A DNA stretch of 64,000 bases from Qipengyuania spongiae (lineage in GTDB: Bacteria; Pseudomonadota; Alphaproteobacteria; Sphingomonadales; Sphingomonadaceae): assembly GCF_026168555.1 (NCBI RefSeq), contig NZ_CP092471.1:1498501-1562500 (forward strand), given 5' to 3'. The position numbers were made by a program, and so were the translations under genes. The notes below the pieces were generated by a model that saw only the letters and a program-made list of their open reading frames with translations, was not told the DNA's origin and did no database searches. This document shows positions 18,417 through 26,754 of the stretch, one piece after another. Numbering within the stretch: position 1 is the first letter of the stretch; the number at the start of each line of letters is the position of its first letter.

Positions 18417-19679
18417 ATGACCCACGCACAAGAACGATCGCGGCCTTACGGCTCTTCGGACGAACTGGCCGCACGGTTCCGTTCGACCCGGAGCCTGAGC
18501 GAGGCACTGGTCGAACCGCTCAGCGATGCCGATGCGACCATCCAGTCGATGGAGGACGCTTCGCCCGCCAAGTGGCATCTGGCGCACACCACCTGGTTCT
18601 GGGAAACTTTCCTCTTGCGCGAGAGCGTGGCGGATTACCGCCTGTTCGACGAACGCTGGCCCTTCGTCCATAACTCGTATTACGAGACCGAGGGCGAGCG
18701 GATCGCGCGCTTCTCCCGCGGGATGCTGTCGCGACCCTCGCTCGACGAGGTGGTCGCCTACCGTGCGCATGTGAACGAGGCGATGGAGGACCTGATCGAC
18801 GATTCACGGCACGCCGACCTGATTGCGCTCGGTATTGCGCACGAGCAGCAGCATCAGGAACTGCTTCTGACGGACATCAAACATGCCTTGCATCAGAACC
18901 CGCTCGGTCCGGCGATGTGGGAGCGGGTCGAAAGCGCTTCCGGGGAAACTCGACCTGCGGACGGCTGGTATGGCCATCCCGGCGGGATCGCGCGTGTCGG
19001 GCATCAGGAAAGCGGCTTCGCCTTCGACAATGAGGGCCCGGCACACCGTGTCCTCCTCGAGCCCTTCGCCCTGTCGCAGCGCCTCGTCACCAATGGCGAG
19101 TGGGACGAATTCATGGCCGATGGCGGCTACGAAAGGGCCACGCTCTGGCTGTCCGACGGCTGGGCCTGGATCAAGGACAATGCTGTGACTGCGCCGCTCT
19201 ACTGGCGCGAAGGCGAGCAATTCACGCATTCGGGCTGGCAGGAACGCGATCCGCACGCGCCGGTCACGCATATCTCCTATTTCGAGGCCGATGCCTTTGC
19301 GAGCTGGGCCGGCCACCGCCTGCCGACCGAATTCGAATGGGAAGCGATCGCGCGCGGCCAAGAGGGCGAGGATGCCGCTCACGATCCGACCGCCGGCAAC
19401 CAGCTCGATCATGCGGCACCGCCGCTTCCGACGGGGGAGGGCAGCCTGTTCGGCGATTGCTGGCAATTCACTCGCTCGGGCTATCTGCCCTATCCTCGGT
19501 TTCAGCCCGCAGCCGGCGCCGTGGGCGAATATAACGGCAAGTTCATGAGCGGCCAGTTCGTGCTCAAGGGAGCTAGCTGCGCAACGGCGCGGGGCCACTC
19601 CCGTGCGAGCTACCGCAATTTCTTCTATCCGCATCAGCGCTGGCAATTCACCGGCCTGCGCCTGGCGAAGGACGTTTGA
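18417..19679 (+). CDS. egtB: ergothioneine biosynthesis sulfoxide synthase EgtB
   Basis: Iron-dependent enzyme that joins the sulfur of cysteine or gamma-glutamylcysteine to trimethylhistidine (hercynine). 420 residues: an amino-terminal DinB_2 domain with the metal histidines H57 (HLAHTTWFWE) and H142/H146 of HEQQHQE, and a carboxyl FGE-sulfatase (formylglycine-generating-like) domain ending in GASCATARGHSRASYRNFFYPHQRWQFTGLR. The stop overlaps the egtD start (TGATG). Which thiol donor it uses is not evident from the sequence. Confidence 0.93.
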   Translation: MTHAQERSRPYGSSDELAARFRSTRSLSEALVEPLSDADATIQSMEDASPAKWHLAHTTWFWETFLLRESVADYRLFDERWPFVHNSYYETEGERIARFSRGMLSRPSLDEVVAYRAHVNEAMEDLIDDSRHADLIALGIAHEQQHQELLLTDIKHALHQNPLGPAMWERVESASGETRPADGWYGHPGGIARVGHQESGFAFDNEGPAHRVLLEPFALSQRLVTNGEWDEFMADGGYERATLWLSDGWAWIKDNAVTAPLYWREGEQFTHSGWQERDPHAPVTHISYFEADAFASWAGHRLPTEFEWEAIARGQEGEDAAHDPTAGNQLDHAAPPLPTGEGSLFGDCWQFTRSGYLPYPRFQPAAGAVGEYNGKFMSGQFVLKGASCATARGHSRASYRNFFYPHQRWQFTGLRLAKDV

Positions 19680-20677
19680 TGGCAAGTGGACAGGCAACCG
19701 CCTTCGTCGAGCTCGACGAGGATGGCGTGGACAGGGCCTTCCGGGCCGATGTTCTCGAAGGATTGCGACAGCATCAGAAGGCGATTCCCGCCCGCTGGCT
19801 CTACGACGATGCGGGATCGGAACTGTTCGAGGACATAACCCGCGTTCCCGAATACTATCCGACCCGGGCCGAGACCGAAATCCTGACCGACCGCTCGGCC
19901 GAATTCGCCGAGGCGATCGGGCCGGGGCGGGCCGTGGTCGAGTTCGGCAGCGGCAGTTCGGTCAAGACCCCGCTGTTGCTCCGCGCGATCGATCCGGCAG
20001 CTTATGTCCCGCTCGACATTGCAGGCGACTTCCTGCGCCAGGCGGCCGATGCCCTGTCGAAGAAGTTTCCCGGCCTTCCAGTCCATCCGGTCGAGGCCGA
20101 TTTCATGCGCGCTGTCGATCTTCCCGACGCGGTCGCGTCGATGCCGAAGCTCGGCTTCTTCCCCGGATCGACCATCGGCAACATGGTTCCGCGCACCGCT
20201 GTCGACCTGCTGCGCTCGATGCGCTCCACGCTTGGTACAAACCATGCCGCGCCCTCGATGCTGCTGATCGGCATGGATCTCGTAAAGGATCGTGAGGTTC
20301 TGAAGGCCGCTTATGACGATGCGGCGGGCGTCACGGCCGAGTTCAATCGCAACCTCGCGCGCCGGATCAATCGTGAACTCGTCGGCACCATTCCCGTCGA
20401 GGAGTTGCGTCACGAGGCGCGCTGGAACGACAAATATGCGCGGATCGAGATGCATCTGGAGGCGCAAAGCGACATCCGGTTCGACGTATCGGGCCAACCT
20501 TTCTCGATGCGACGCGGCGAGACCATTCATACCGAGAACAGTCACAAGTTCACCCGGCGCAGTTCCTACCTGCTGCTCAGCGCGTCTGGATGGAGCCCGG
20601 TGAAGCGCTGGCTCGACAGCGAGAAGCGGTTCTCGCTCATTCTCGCCGAAGCGACCGAGCCGCGAAACGCGCCGTGA
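19679..20677 (+). CDS. egtD: L-histidine N-alpha-methyltransferase EgtD
   Basis: Trimethylates histidine to hercynine with SAM, the step before EgtB. 332 residues with the EgtD pattern IPARWLYDDAGSELFEDIT, PEYYPTRAE, VEFGSGSSVKT, GFFPGSTIGNM and HTENSHKF. The ATG at 19679 shares one base with the egtB stop, so translation is probably coupled. No egtA, egtC or egtE is present in the window; the pair egtB-egtD is common in proteobacteria. Confidence 0.94.
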   Translation: MASGQATAFVELDEDGVDRAFRADVLEGLRQHQKAIPARWLYDDAGSELFEDITRVPEYYPTRAETEILTDRSAEFAEAIGPGRAVVEFGSGSSVKTPLLLRAIDPAAYVPLDIAGDFLRQAADALSKKFPGLPVHPVEADFMRAVDLPDAVASMPKLGFFPGSTIGNMVPRTAVDLLRSMRSTLGTNHAAPSMLLIGMDLVKDREVLKAAYDDAAGVTAEFNRNLARRINRELVGTIPVEELRHEARWNDKYARIEMHLEAQSDIRFDVSGQPFSMRRGETIHTENSHKFTRRSSYLLLSASGWSPVKRWLDSEKRFSLILAEATEPRNAP

Positions 20678-20692
20678 TATACGCGGCGCGTT
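20666..20692 (+). terminator. hairpin over the egtD stop codon, possible terminator
   Basis: AACGCGCCG (20666-20674) pairs perfectly with CGGCGCGTT (20684-20692), nine base pairs around a nine-base loop that begins with the egtD TGA. Only two T bases end the stem and no T-run follows, so termination would be weak or need Rho. Confidence 0.4.
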
Positions 20693-20717
20693 CATGGAAC
20701 TGGCATCGGCCGGTTCC

Positions 20718-20730
20718 TATATAGTCGCCG
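20718..20730 (+). promoter_or_regulatory. putative -10 element directly before the aspartic protease ATG
   Basis: TATATA at 20718-20723 lies seven bases before the ATG at 20731, again with no Shine-Dalgarno. Just upstream, GGAAC (20696-20700) and GTTCC (20713-20717) form an inverted repeat. A leaderless transcript is the simplest reading. Confidence 0.35.
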
Positions 20731-21390
20731 ATGGATTTCGCCCCCGCCTTCGAAGCCGCCGCCGATATCGTGCGCGCCATTCCGCGTTCCGAATTGCTGC
20801 TGATTGCGCTTGCCGCGGTGGTCGGCGGGATGATCGGCTCGGCGATGATCCGCCATCGTGTGCCGCTCGGCGGTCTTCTTCGCACGCTGAGCACGCTCGC
20901 GCTGGTGGCTGTCCTGGTCACCGTGGTCCTGCAACTGTCGCGCTTCGACCCGCGTCTGGAGGTGGCCGTGCCCCAGATCGGCCTGCCCGAACAGGTGGTC
21001 GCGGGCGGCGAGACGCGGGTGGACATGGCGCCGGACGGACATTTCTGGCTCGAGGCATCGCTCAACGGCGTGCCGGCCCGGTTCCTGGTCGATACCGGAG
21101 CGACCGTGACCGCCGTTTCGGAGGAGGTTGCGGCGCAGGCCGGTCTCCAGCCACGGCGCGGAGGTGTTCCCGTCCGGATCGCCACAGCAAATGGCGCGAT
21201 GAATGCCGAGATTTCCTCCGCCGACAATCTCAGCTTCGGCAATGTCGAGGCGCGCGGTGTCGATGTGGTCATCGCGCCGAGCCTCGGCACCACCAACGTG
21301 CTGGGCATGAACGTGCTTTCACGCCTCGAAAGCTGGCGCGTCGAAGGTCGCACGCTGATCCTGGTGCCGACGGCCGAGGATCAGACCTGA
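20731..21390 (+). CDS. membrane-anchored retropepsin-like aspartic protease (TIGR02281 type)
   Basis: 219 residues. Two hydrophobic segments near residues 22-40 and 53-69 anchor it in the inner membrane; the following soluble domain has one aspartic protease half with D121-T-G (FLVDTGATVTAVS) and the second strand-loop NVLGMNVLSRLESWRVEG. This matches the clan AA family TIGR02281, which must dimerise to form an active site like retroviral proteases. Alphaproteobacterial relatives include the PerP-type proteases, but I cannot name a substrate. Confidence 0.88.
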   Translation: MDFAPAFEAAADIVRAIPRSELLLIALAAVVGGMIGSAMIRHRVPLGGLLRTLSTLALVAVLVTVVLQLSRFDPRLEVAVPQIGLPEQVVAGGETRVDMAPDGHFWLEASLNGVPARFLVDTGATVTAVSEEVAAQAGLQPRRGGVPVRIATANGAMNAEISSADNLSFGNVEARGVDVVIAPSLGTTNVLGMNVLSRLESWRVEGRTLILVPTAEDQT

Positions 21391-21443
21391 CCGCGCAAAT
21401 GAGCGTTTGAACGCATGGGGCGAGCCGCTATGTCGGATGCCGC

Positions 21444-22181
21444 ATGACCGATACCCTTCCCCCGCCACCTTCACTCGACAGTCTGATCGTGGAAGGACCG
21501 GTGGCGCTGTTTCTCGATTTCGATGGCACGCTTGTCGACATCGCCGCCACGCCCGACGAGATCGAGGTGCCCGGCGATCTCGTCGATCGATTGCACGCGC
21601 TATGCGAACGTATGGGGCAACGGGTCGCGCTGGTCAGCGGCCGCGCGCTCGACGATCTGGAAACGCATTTGCCCGCACTTACCGTCTGCCGGGCAGGCTC
21701 CCACGGGGCTTCCCGCCTGTTCGCCGATGGCCGCCGGCTGGGCAAGGAGCCCGAGGGTCTGCCCGATGCGGCGGTTGATCGGTTGAGAGCTTTTGCGGAA
21801 GGCCGAGGCCTTCTTTACGAAACCAAGGCTCATGGCGGGGCTGTGCATTTTCGCAAGCATCCCGAAATGCGCGACGAAGCCGTGGCGCTCGGTCGCGATG
21901 TCGCCGCCGAACTGGGCCTCGCCCTGTTTACCGGCAAGGGTCTCGTCGAACTGGTCCGCCCCGGCGCCAATAAGGGCGAGGCGGTGCGCGCCTTCATGGA
22001 AAACGAACCTTTCCGCAGCGCGCGGCCGGTGTTCATCGGTGACGACACGACGGACGAAGACGGGATGGACGCGGCTGCGCAACTTGGGGGCTTCGGCATC
22101 ACCGTCGGCGAGCGCGAGAACCACGTCGCCCGTTACGGGCTCGACAGCGTGGGAGCGGTCCACCATTGGCTGGGTCTATGA
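21444..22181 (+). CDS. otsB: trehalose-6-phosphate phosphatase OtsB
   Basis: HAD-superfamily phosphatase removing phosphate from trehalose 6-phosphate. 245 residues with the nucleophile motif DFDGTLVD (D25, D27) and the late acidic motif GDDTTDEDGM near residue 200. First gene of a three-gene cluster: its TGA overlaps the ATG of the GH15 gene (ATGA). The gene order otsB-GH15-otsA is known in other proteobacteria. Confidence 0.94.
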   Translation: MTDTLPPPPSLDSLIVEGPVALFLDFDGTLVDIAATPDEIEVPGDLVDRLHALCERMGQRVALVSGRALDDLETHLPALTVCRAGSHGASRLFADGRRLGKEPEGLPDAAVDRLRAFAEGRGLLYETKAHGGAVHFRKHPEMRDEAVALGRDVAAELGLALFTGKGLVELVRPGANKGEAVRAFMENEPFRSARPVFIGDDTTDEDGMDAAAQLGGFGITVGERENHVARYGLDSVGAVHHWLGL

Positions 22182-23980
22182 CCGGAACGACCCAGAACCA
22201 ATCATCGCTTGAACTCTCGCCCATCGGAAACTGCCAGGTCAGCGCGCTCGTCGATCCGAGCGGAGCCTTCGTCTGGAGCTGCGTCCCGCGCGTCGACGGG
22301 GATCCGGTCTTCTGCTCGCTGCTCAACGGCGACCGGCGTAGCGAAGGGGTCTGGACCTTCGCGCTCGAAGATCAGGTTTCCGCCAGCCAGCATTATGTCC
22401 GCAACACCCCGATCCTCGTCACGCGGCTAGAAAGTGCCGACGGCAGCGCGGTCGAGATATTCGACTTCGCGCCGCGTTTCGAACGGTCGGGGCGGATGTA
22501 CCGCCCGGTTGCTTTCGCGCGCATCGTGCGGCCGGTGGCGGGTGCGCCGCGCCTGAAAGTTACGCTGGCGCCGATGCGCGATTACGGTGCACAACTCGCC
22601 GAAACGACGCACGGCACCAATCACATCCGCTATCTGATCGGCCCGCAGGCGCTGCGCCTGTCGACCGATGCGCCGGTGGGCTACATCCTCGAGGGGCGCT
22701 GTTACCGGGTCGAGAGCGACCAGCATTTCTTCCTCGGCCCGGACGAACCCTTCGTCGGCAATATACGCAGCGAAGTCCGCCAGATGGAAGCCGGCACGAG
22801 GCGGTACTGGCAGCACTGGGTTCGGGGCCTGCACGTGCCGCTGGAATGGCAGGAGGAGGTGATCCGCGCCGCGATCGCGCTCAAGCTCTGTCAGCACGAG
22901 GAGACCGGCGCGATCGTGGCCGCGCTGACCACCTCGATCCCCGAAGCGCCCGGAAGCGAGCGCAACTGGGACTACCGTTTTTGCTGGATCCGCGATTCCT
23001 ACTACACGGTGCAGGCGCTCAACCGGCTCGGCGCGCTCGATGTGCTGGAAAAGTACCTCGCCTACCTGCGCAACATCGTCGATTCCGCGCGTGGCGGGCA
23101 GATTCAGCCGCTCTATTCGGTGATGGGCGACAGTGAACTGACCGAGGGGGCGGCGAGCCACCTTGCTGGTTATCGCGGCATGGGGCCGGTGCGGATCGGC
23201 AATGCGGCGTACAGTCAGATCCAGCACGATTGCTACGGCCAGATCGTGATGCCGACGGCGCAGGCATTCTTTGACCATCGCTTGCTGCGCATGGCCGACG
23301 AGCGCGACTTCGTCCGCTTGGAAGAGGTCGGCGAAATGGCCTGGCGGATGCACGATCAGCCCGATGCCGGCCTGTGGGAATTCCGTACCCGGCAGGAGGT
23401 GCACACCTACTCCGCCGTCATGTGCTGGGCAGCCTGCGACCGGCTCGCCAATGTCGCGGAAGAATTGGAGAAGGGCGACCGCGTCTCCTTCTGGCGCGAG
23501 CGGGCCGAGGCCATACGCCAGCGGATCGAAAATGACGCGTGGTACGAGGAGGGCGGGCATTACGGAGCGAGCTTTTCCAGCGACTATCTCGACGCGAGCC
23601 TTCTCCAAATGGCCGAGCTGCGGTTCATCTCCCCGGACGACGAACGTTTCCGCAGCACCTTCGCAGCCATCGAGCGTGATTTGCGGCGGGGCGATCACAT
23701 GCTTCGCTACGCCGCCGAGGACGACTTCGGCGCGCCCGAGACGGCCTTCAACGTCTGCACTTTCTGGCTAATTGAAGCACTTAAGTTAGTTGGCCGGAAC
23801 GCCGAGGCACGGGAGATGTTCGACTCCATGCTGGGTCATACGACCCGGTCGGGGTTGCTGTCCGAGGATCTCGATTACGAGACCGGCGAATTGTGGGGCA
23901 ATTTTCCGCAGACCTACTCATTGGTCGGGATCATCAACTGCGCCGGTCTCCTGTCGAAACCATGGAGTGAAGTCCGCTGA
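22178..23980 (+). CDS. glycoside hydrolase family 15 protein (glucoamylase/trehalase-like)
   Basis: 600 residues, soluble, no signal peptide. An amino-terminal beta-sandwich domain (SPIGNCQVSALVDPSGAFVWSCVPRVDGDPVFCSLL) is followed by the GH15 (alpha/alpha)6 barrel with SERNWDYRFCWIRDSYYTVQAL and, near the end, SEDLDYETGELWGNFPQTYSLVG. In bacteria and archaea GH15 enzymes of this build cleave trehalose or alpha-glucans. Placed between otsB and otsA it may recycle trehalose. Start at 22178 overlaps the otsB stop; its own TGA overlaps the proposed otsA CTG start. Confidence 0.9.
   Translation: MTGTTQNQSSLELSPIGNCQVSALVDPSGAFVWSCVPRVDGDPVFCSLLNGDRRSEGVWTFALEDQVSASQHYVRNTPILVTRLESADGSAVEIFDFAPRFERSGRMYRPVAFARIVRPVAGAPRLKVTLAPMRDYGAQLAETTHGTNHIRYLIGPQALRLSTDAPVGYILEGRCYRVESDQHFFLGPDEPFVGNIRSEVRQMEAGTRRYWQHWVRGLHVPLEWQEEVIRAAIALKLCQHEETGAIVAALTTSIPEAPGSERNWDYRFCWIRDSYYTVQALNRLGALDVLEKYLAYLRNIVDSARGGQIQPLYSVMGDSELTEGAASHLAGYRGMGPVRIGNAAYSQIQHDCYGQIVMPTAQAFFDHRLLRMADERDFVRLEEVGEMAWRMHDQPDAGLWEFRTRQEVHTYSAVMCWAACDRLANVAEELEKGDRVSFWRERAEAIRQRIENDAWYEEGGHYGASFSSDYLDASLLQMAELRFISPDDERFRSTFAAIERDLRRGDHMLRYAAEDDFGAPETAFNVCTFWLIEALKLVGRNAEAREMFDSMLGHTTRSGLLSEDLDYETGELWGNFPQTYSLVGIINCAGLLSKPWSEVR
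23964..23979 (+). promoter_or_regulatory. Shine-Dalgarno and non-standard CTG start of otsA
   Basis: GGAG at 23964-23967 stands nine bases before CTG at 23977-23979, which overlaps the GH15 stop as CTGA. A TGA in the otsA frame at 23968-23970 rules out any start further upstream. The first normal start codon, GTG at 24001, has no Shine-Dalgarno and would cut off the first beta strand. Confidence 0.55.
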
Positions 23981-25371
23981 CCGATAGCCAACGCCTCATC
24001 GTGGTTTCCAACCGGGTCGCAGTGCCCAAGGCGAGAGGCGCCGCTGGAGCACAGGGAGGTCTGGCCGGAGCGCTCAACGCCGCTTTGAAAGCGCACAAGG
24101 GCGTGTGGTTCGGCTGGTCGGGCGAGGATGGCGTGGCCGAAAGCGGCAACGTGACCACCTATGATGACGATGGCGTCACGATTGCCACGGTGGACCTGAG
24201 CCGGCAGGACGTCGAGGAATACTACAACGGCTATGCCAATTCGACATTGTGGCCGCTCTTTCACTATCGTCTCGATCTGGCCAAATTCGAGCGTCAGACC
24301 GGGAAGGGTTATGAACGCGTCAACGAGCAGTTCGCCGAGCGTCTGACGCCTTTCGTGGGCGAAGACGATCTGGTGTGGGTTCACGACTATCATCTTCTGC
24401 CGTTGGGAGAGCGGCTGCGCAGTCGCGGCGTATCCAACCGCATCGGCTTCTTCCTCCACACGCCCTGGCCGCCGGCGCGCCTTCTCGTCTCGCTACCTTA
24501 TCACGAGCGACTGGTGCGTACGATGCTGGAATACGACTTGCTTGGCTTCCAGAACGACGAGTGGCTTTCCAGTTTTCTCGAATATTGCGCCGAAGTGTTG
24601 GGCGCAGAGGTTGACCATAAGAGCGGGCGCATTTGTCTAGACGGCTGCATCTGCATCGCCCGCGCCTATCCGATTGGGATCGACTGGGATCATTTTAGCG
24701 CGCTTGGCGAAACCGGCGACGCGCGGCAGGCAGGACAGCGCATGCTGGCTTCGACCCGGCGGCGTATCGCGATGATCGGTGTCGATCGCCTCGATTACTC
24801 AAAGGGCCTGCCCGAACGGCTTGATGGGATAGCGCGTTTCTTCGACCGGAGACCGGAATCCGTGCGCGATCTGGTTTTCATCCAGATCGCTCCCCCGAGC
24901 CGAGAGGATGTGGAAAGCTACAAGGAAATTCGCACCGAGCTCGAGCAGAAGGCCGGGCAGATCAACGGTGCCCGGTCGGAAGTCGACTTGGTTCCGGTGC
25001 GGTACGTCAATCGCGGTTACAGTCATGCCGAACTCTACGGATTCTTTCGAGCGTCGAAGATCGGCTTGGTAACGCCCTTACGCGATGGCATGAACCTGGT
25101 AGCCAAGGAATATGTCGCCGCGCAGGACCCGGAAGATCCCGGCGTGCTTATCCTCTCGCGTTTTGCCGGAGCGGCGGCGCAATTACAGGAGGCGGTACTG
25201 GTCAATCCGCACAGCCCTGACGATCTCGCCGATGCCATCGGTGTGGCGCTGGACATGCCGCTGGCCGAACGTCGTCGCCGCTACGAAGCGATGGTGAAAA
25301 GTGTGCGGGATGAGAACGTCCAGCATTGGACGGCGGATTTCCTCGGCGATCTGCGGCAGGTCGCGCGTTAG
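23977..25371 (+). CDS. otsA: alpha,alpha-trehalose-phosphate synthase OtsA, probable CTG start
   Basis: GT20 enzyme making trehalose 6-phosphate from UDP-glucose (or another NDP-glucose) and glucose 6-phosphate. About 464 residues from CTG, with the first strand RLIVVSNRVAVPK, GGLAGALNAALKAHKGVWFGWSGE, WVHDYHLL, IGFFLHTPWP, GVDRLDYSKGLPER and the late TPLRDGMNLVAKEYVAAQ. Beginning at GTG 24001 instead would leave only MVSNR of the first strand. Overlap with the GH15 stop suggests coupling. The stop overlaps the convergent receiver gene stop. Confidence 0.92.
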   Translation: MTDSQRLIVVSNRVAVPKARGAAGAQGGLAGALNAALKAHKGVWFGWSGEDGVAESGNVTTYDDDGVTIATVDLSRQDVEEYYNGYANSTLWPLFHYRLDLAKFERQTGKGYERVNEQFAERLTPFVGEDDLVWVHDYHLLPLGERLRSRGVSNRIGFFLHTPWPPARLLVSLPYHERLVRTMLEYDLLGFQNDEWLSSFLEYCAEVLGAEVDHKSGRICLDGCICIARAYPIGIDWDHFSALGETGDARQAGQRMLASTRRRIAMIGVDRLDYSKGLPERLDGIARFFDRRPESVRDLVFIQIAPPSREDVESYKEIRTELEQKAGQINGARSEVDLVPVRYVNRGYSHAELYGFFRASKIGLVTPLRDGMNLVAKEYVAAQDPEDPGVLILSRFAGAAAQLQEAVLVNPHSPDDLADAIGVALDMPLAERRRRYEAMVKSVRDENVQHWTADFLGDLRQVAR

Positions 25372-25802
25372 CGGGTCGTGTCGATCGTAGGCCTGCCGCA
25401 TAGCACGGCCTCGCCATGGCTCCGGGGCCTGTCGCACGGGACCACCCACCGCCGGATCTTGGCCACAAGAGCATCGGGCTCGAACGGTTTGCGAATGCAG
25501 TCCTGCGCTCCGTAATAGATCGCGAGCAATTCGTCCCGGTCACTTGCCGGGCGCGTGAACATGATGACGGGGATGAGCCGGTCGCGCGCCGATCCGCGCA
25601 AATCGCGCAACCACTGCAGGCCGCTGATGCCGGGCAATTCGTCTTCGAGCAGGATCAGGTCGGGCCGCCGATCGTCGATCAGCGCGGTCGCATCCTTGCC
25701 GTTCGCCGCCCATCGGCAGGAATGGCCATGTTCCTTCAAAATAGCGCTCGTCAACTCGGCGATGATGTCGTCATCGTCGACGATCAGGATATCGGTCTTC
25801 AT
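25368..25802 (-). CDS. single-domain response regulator with Glu at the phosphoacceptor site
   Basis: 144 residues, a stand-alone receiver domain. The acidic pocket (IVDDDD at 7-12), the switch Thr (VIMFT) and the conserved Lys (RKPF) are present, but the phosphoacceptor position, four residues before the conserved proline, is Glu (E53 in LILLEDELPG) rather than Asp. The carboxyl tail of about 25 residues has no output domain. It faces otsA with stops overlapping by a few bases. No histidine kinase is adjacent. Likely a phosphorylation-independent or constitutively active-like adaptor, by inference. Confidence 0.85.
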   Translation of the reverse strand: MKTDILIVDDDDIIAELTSAILKEHGHSCRWAANGKDATALIDDRRPDLILLEDELPGISGLQWLRDLRGSARDRLIPVIMFTRPASDRDELLAIYYGAQDCIRKPFEPDALVAKIRRWVVPCDRPRSHGEAVLCGRPTIDTTR

Positions 25803-25907
25803 ACTGAGTTCCTAACCCTACCACATTAGCGATGTTGTCGCGGAGAAGGTGTGTACGGCGCACTAGGGATGTTTACGCGGAGCGTGGCGGGTGCGAAGGG
25901 CGTTGCG

Positions 25908-26690
25908 ATGACGAATAGCGAACGTTTCCTGGCCACCGAAGGCATTCACAATTTCCGCGATTTCGGGGGCTGGCCGGTCGCGGGCGGCGGCAGGGTGAAG
26001 CGCGGCTTGTTGTTCCGCTCGGGCCATCACGTGCAGGCGAGCGATGCCGATCTCGTAGCGATTGCCGCACTGGATATCCGGACCGTGATCGACCTGCGTG
26101 GCTCGTCCGAGCGCGAGCGCAACCCCTGCCGCCGGGTCGATGGCTTCGATGGTGAGGTGCTGTTCTACGATGGCGAGACCAGCAGCGCACCGCCACATAT
26201 GCATACCGATCCTTCAACGGTCGTCCCCGGTCAAGCACGCCAGCGGATGATCGGGGTCTACACCCGCATGGTGCGCAATCCGGCTATGCAGACCATGTTC
26301 GCGCGCTATCTCCGGGTGCTGGCGGAGCGAGAGGGGGCAAGCCTCGTGCACTGCTTCGCCGGCAAGGATCGCACCGGCGTCGCGGCGACGCTGCTGTTGC
26401 ATATTCTCGGCGTGTTGCGCGAGGATCAGATCGCCGAGTTCATGCGGACCAACGCTGCGCCGACGCTGGCCGTGTTGCGCGAACAGTCTGTGCCCATCCT
26501 CGAGGAGCGGCTTGGGCGTAAGCTGGAGGAGGTGGAGATACGAGCTAGGCTCGAAGTCGACGAAGACTACCTCGCCACCTTTTTTTACGAGGTGGAGAAA
26601 GATTACGGATCGCTCGATACCTACCTCGCCGAGGCGATAGGAGTGGACGAGCCGTTGAAAGAACGGCTGCGGGCGCGCTTCGTGACGTGA
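25908..26690 (+). CDS. tyrosine-protein phosphatase (DSP/PTP fold)
   Basis: 260 residues. HCFAGKDRTG (C149, R155) is the CX5R phosphatase loop; NFRDFGGW near the start and VIDLRGSSERERNP are typical of the Y_phosphatase3/lipid-phosphatase branch (LipA-like, also in Mycobacterium PtpB). It may act on phosphotyrosine, phosphoserine or phosphoinositides. Start at 25908 (MTNSERFLATEG) is chosen with GAAGGG upstream; the frame is open to 25851. Confidence 0.88.
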   Translation: MTNSERFLATEGIHNFRDFGGWPVAGGGRVKRGLLFRSGHHVQASDADLVAIAALDIRTVIDLRGSSERERNPCRRVDGFDGEVLFYDGETSSAPPHMHTDPSTVVPGQARQRMIGVYTRMVRNPAMQTMFARYLRVLAEREGASLVHCFAGKDRTGVAATLLLHILGVLREDQIAEFMRTNAAPTLAVLREQSVPILEERLGRKLEEVEIRARLEVDEDYLATFFYEVEKDYGSLDTYLAEAIGVDEPLKERLRARFVT

Positions 26691-26754
26691 CTCTTCACCT
26701 CCGGTTTCCCATATAGCCGGCACGTTTTCCCACCTAAGCACGCAGAGAAGTTTC

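Noticed and set aside
16870..18507. 545-codon minus-strand frame opposite the DAHP synthase gene
   Set aside because: The plus-strand protein has clear class II DAHP synthase motifs; the minus frame is a shadow.
26573..26600. CCACCT, T-run and AGGTGG inside the tyrosine phosphatase gene
   Set aside because: The T-run lies in the loop instead of after the stem, so it is not a terminator; it is explained by the codons.
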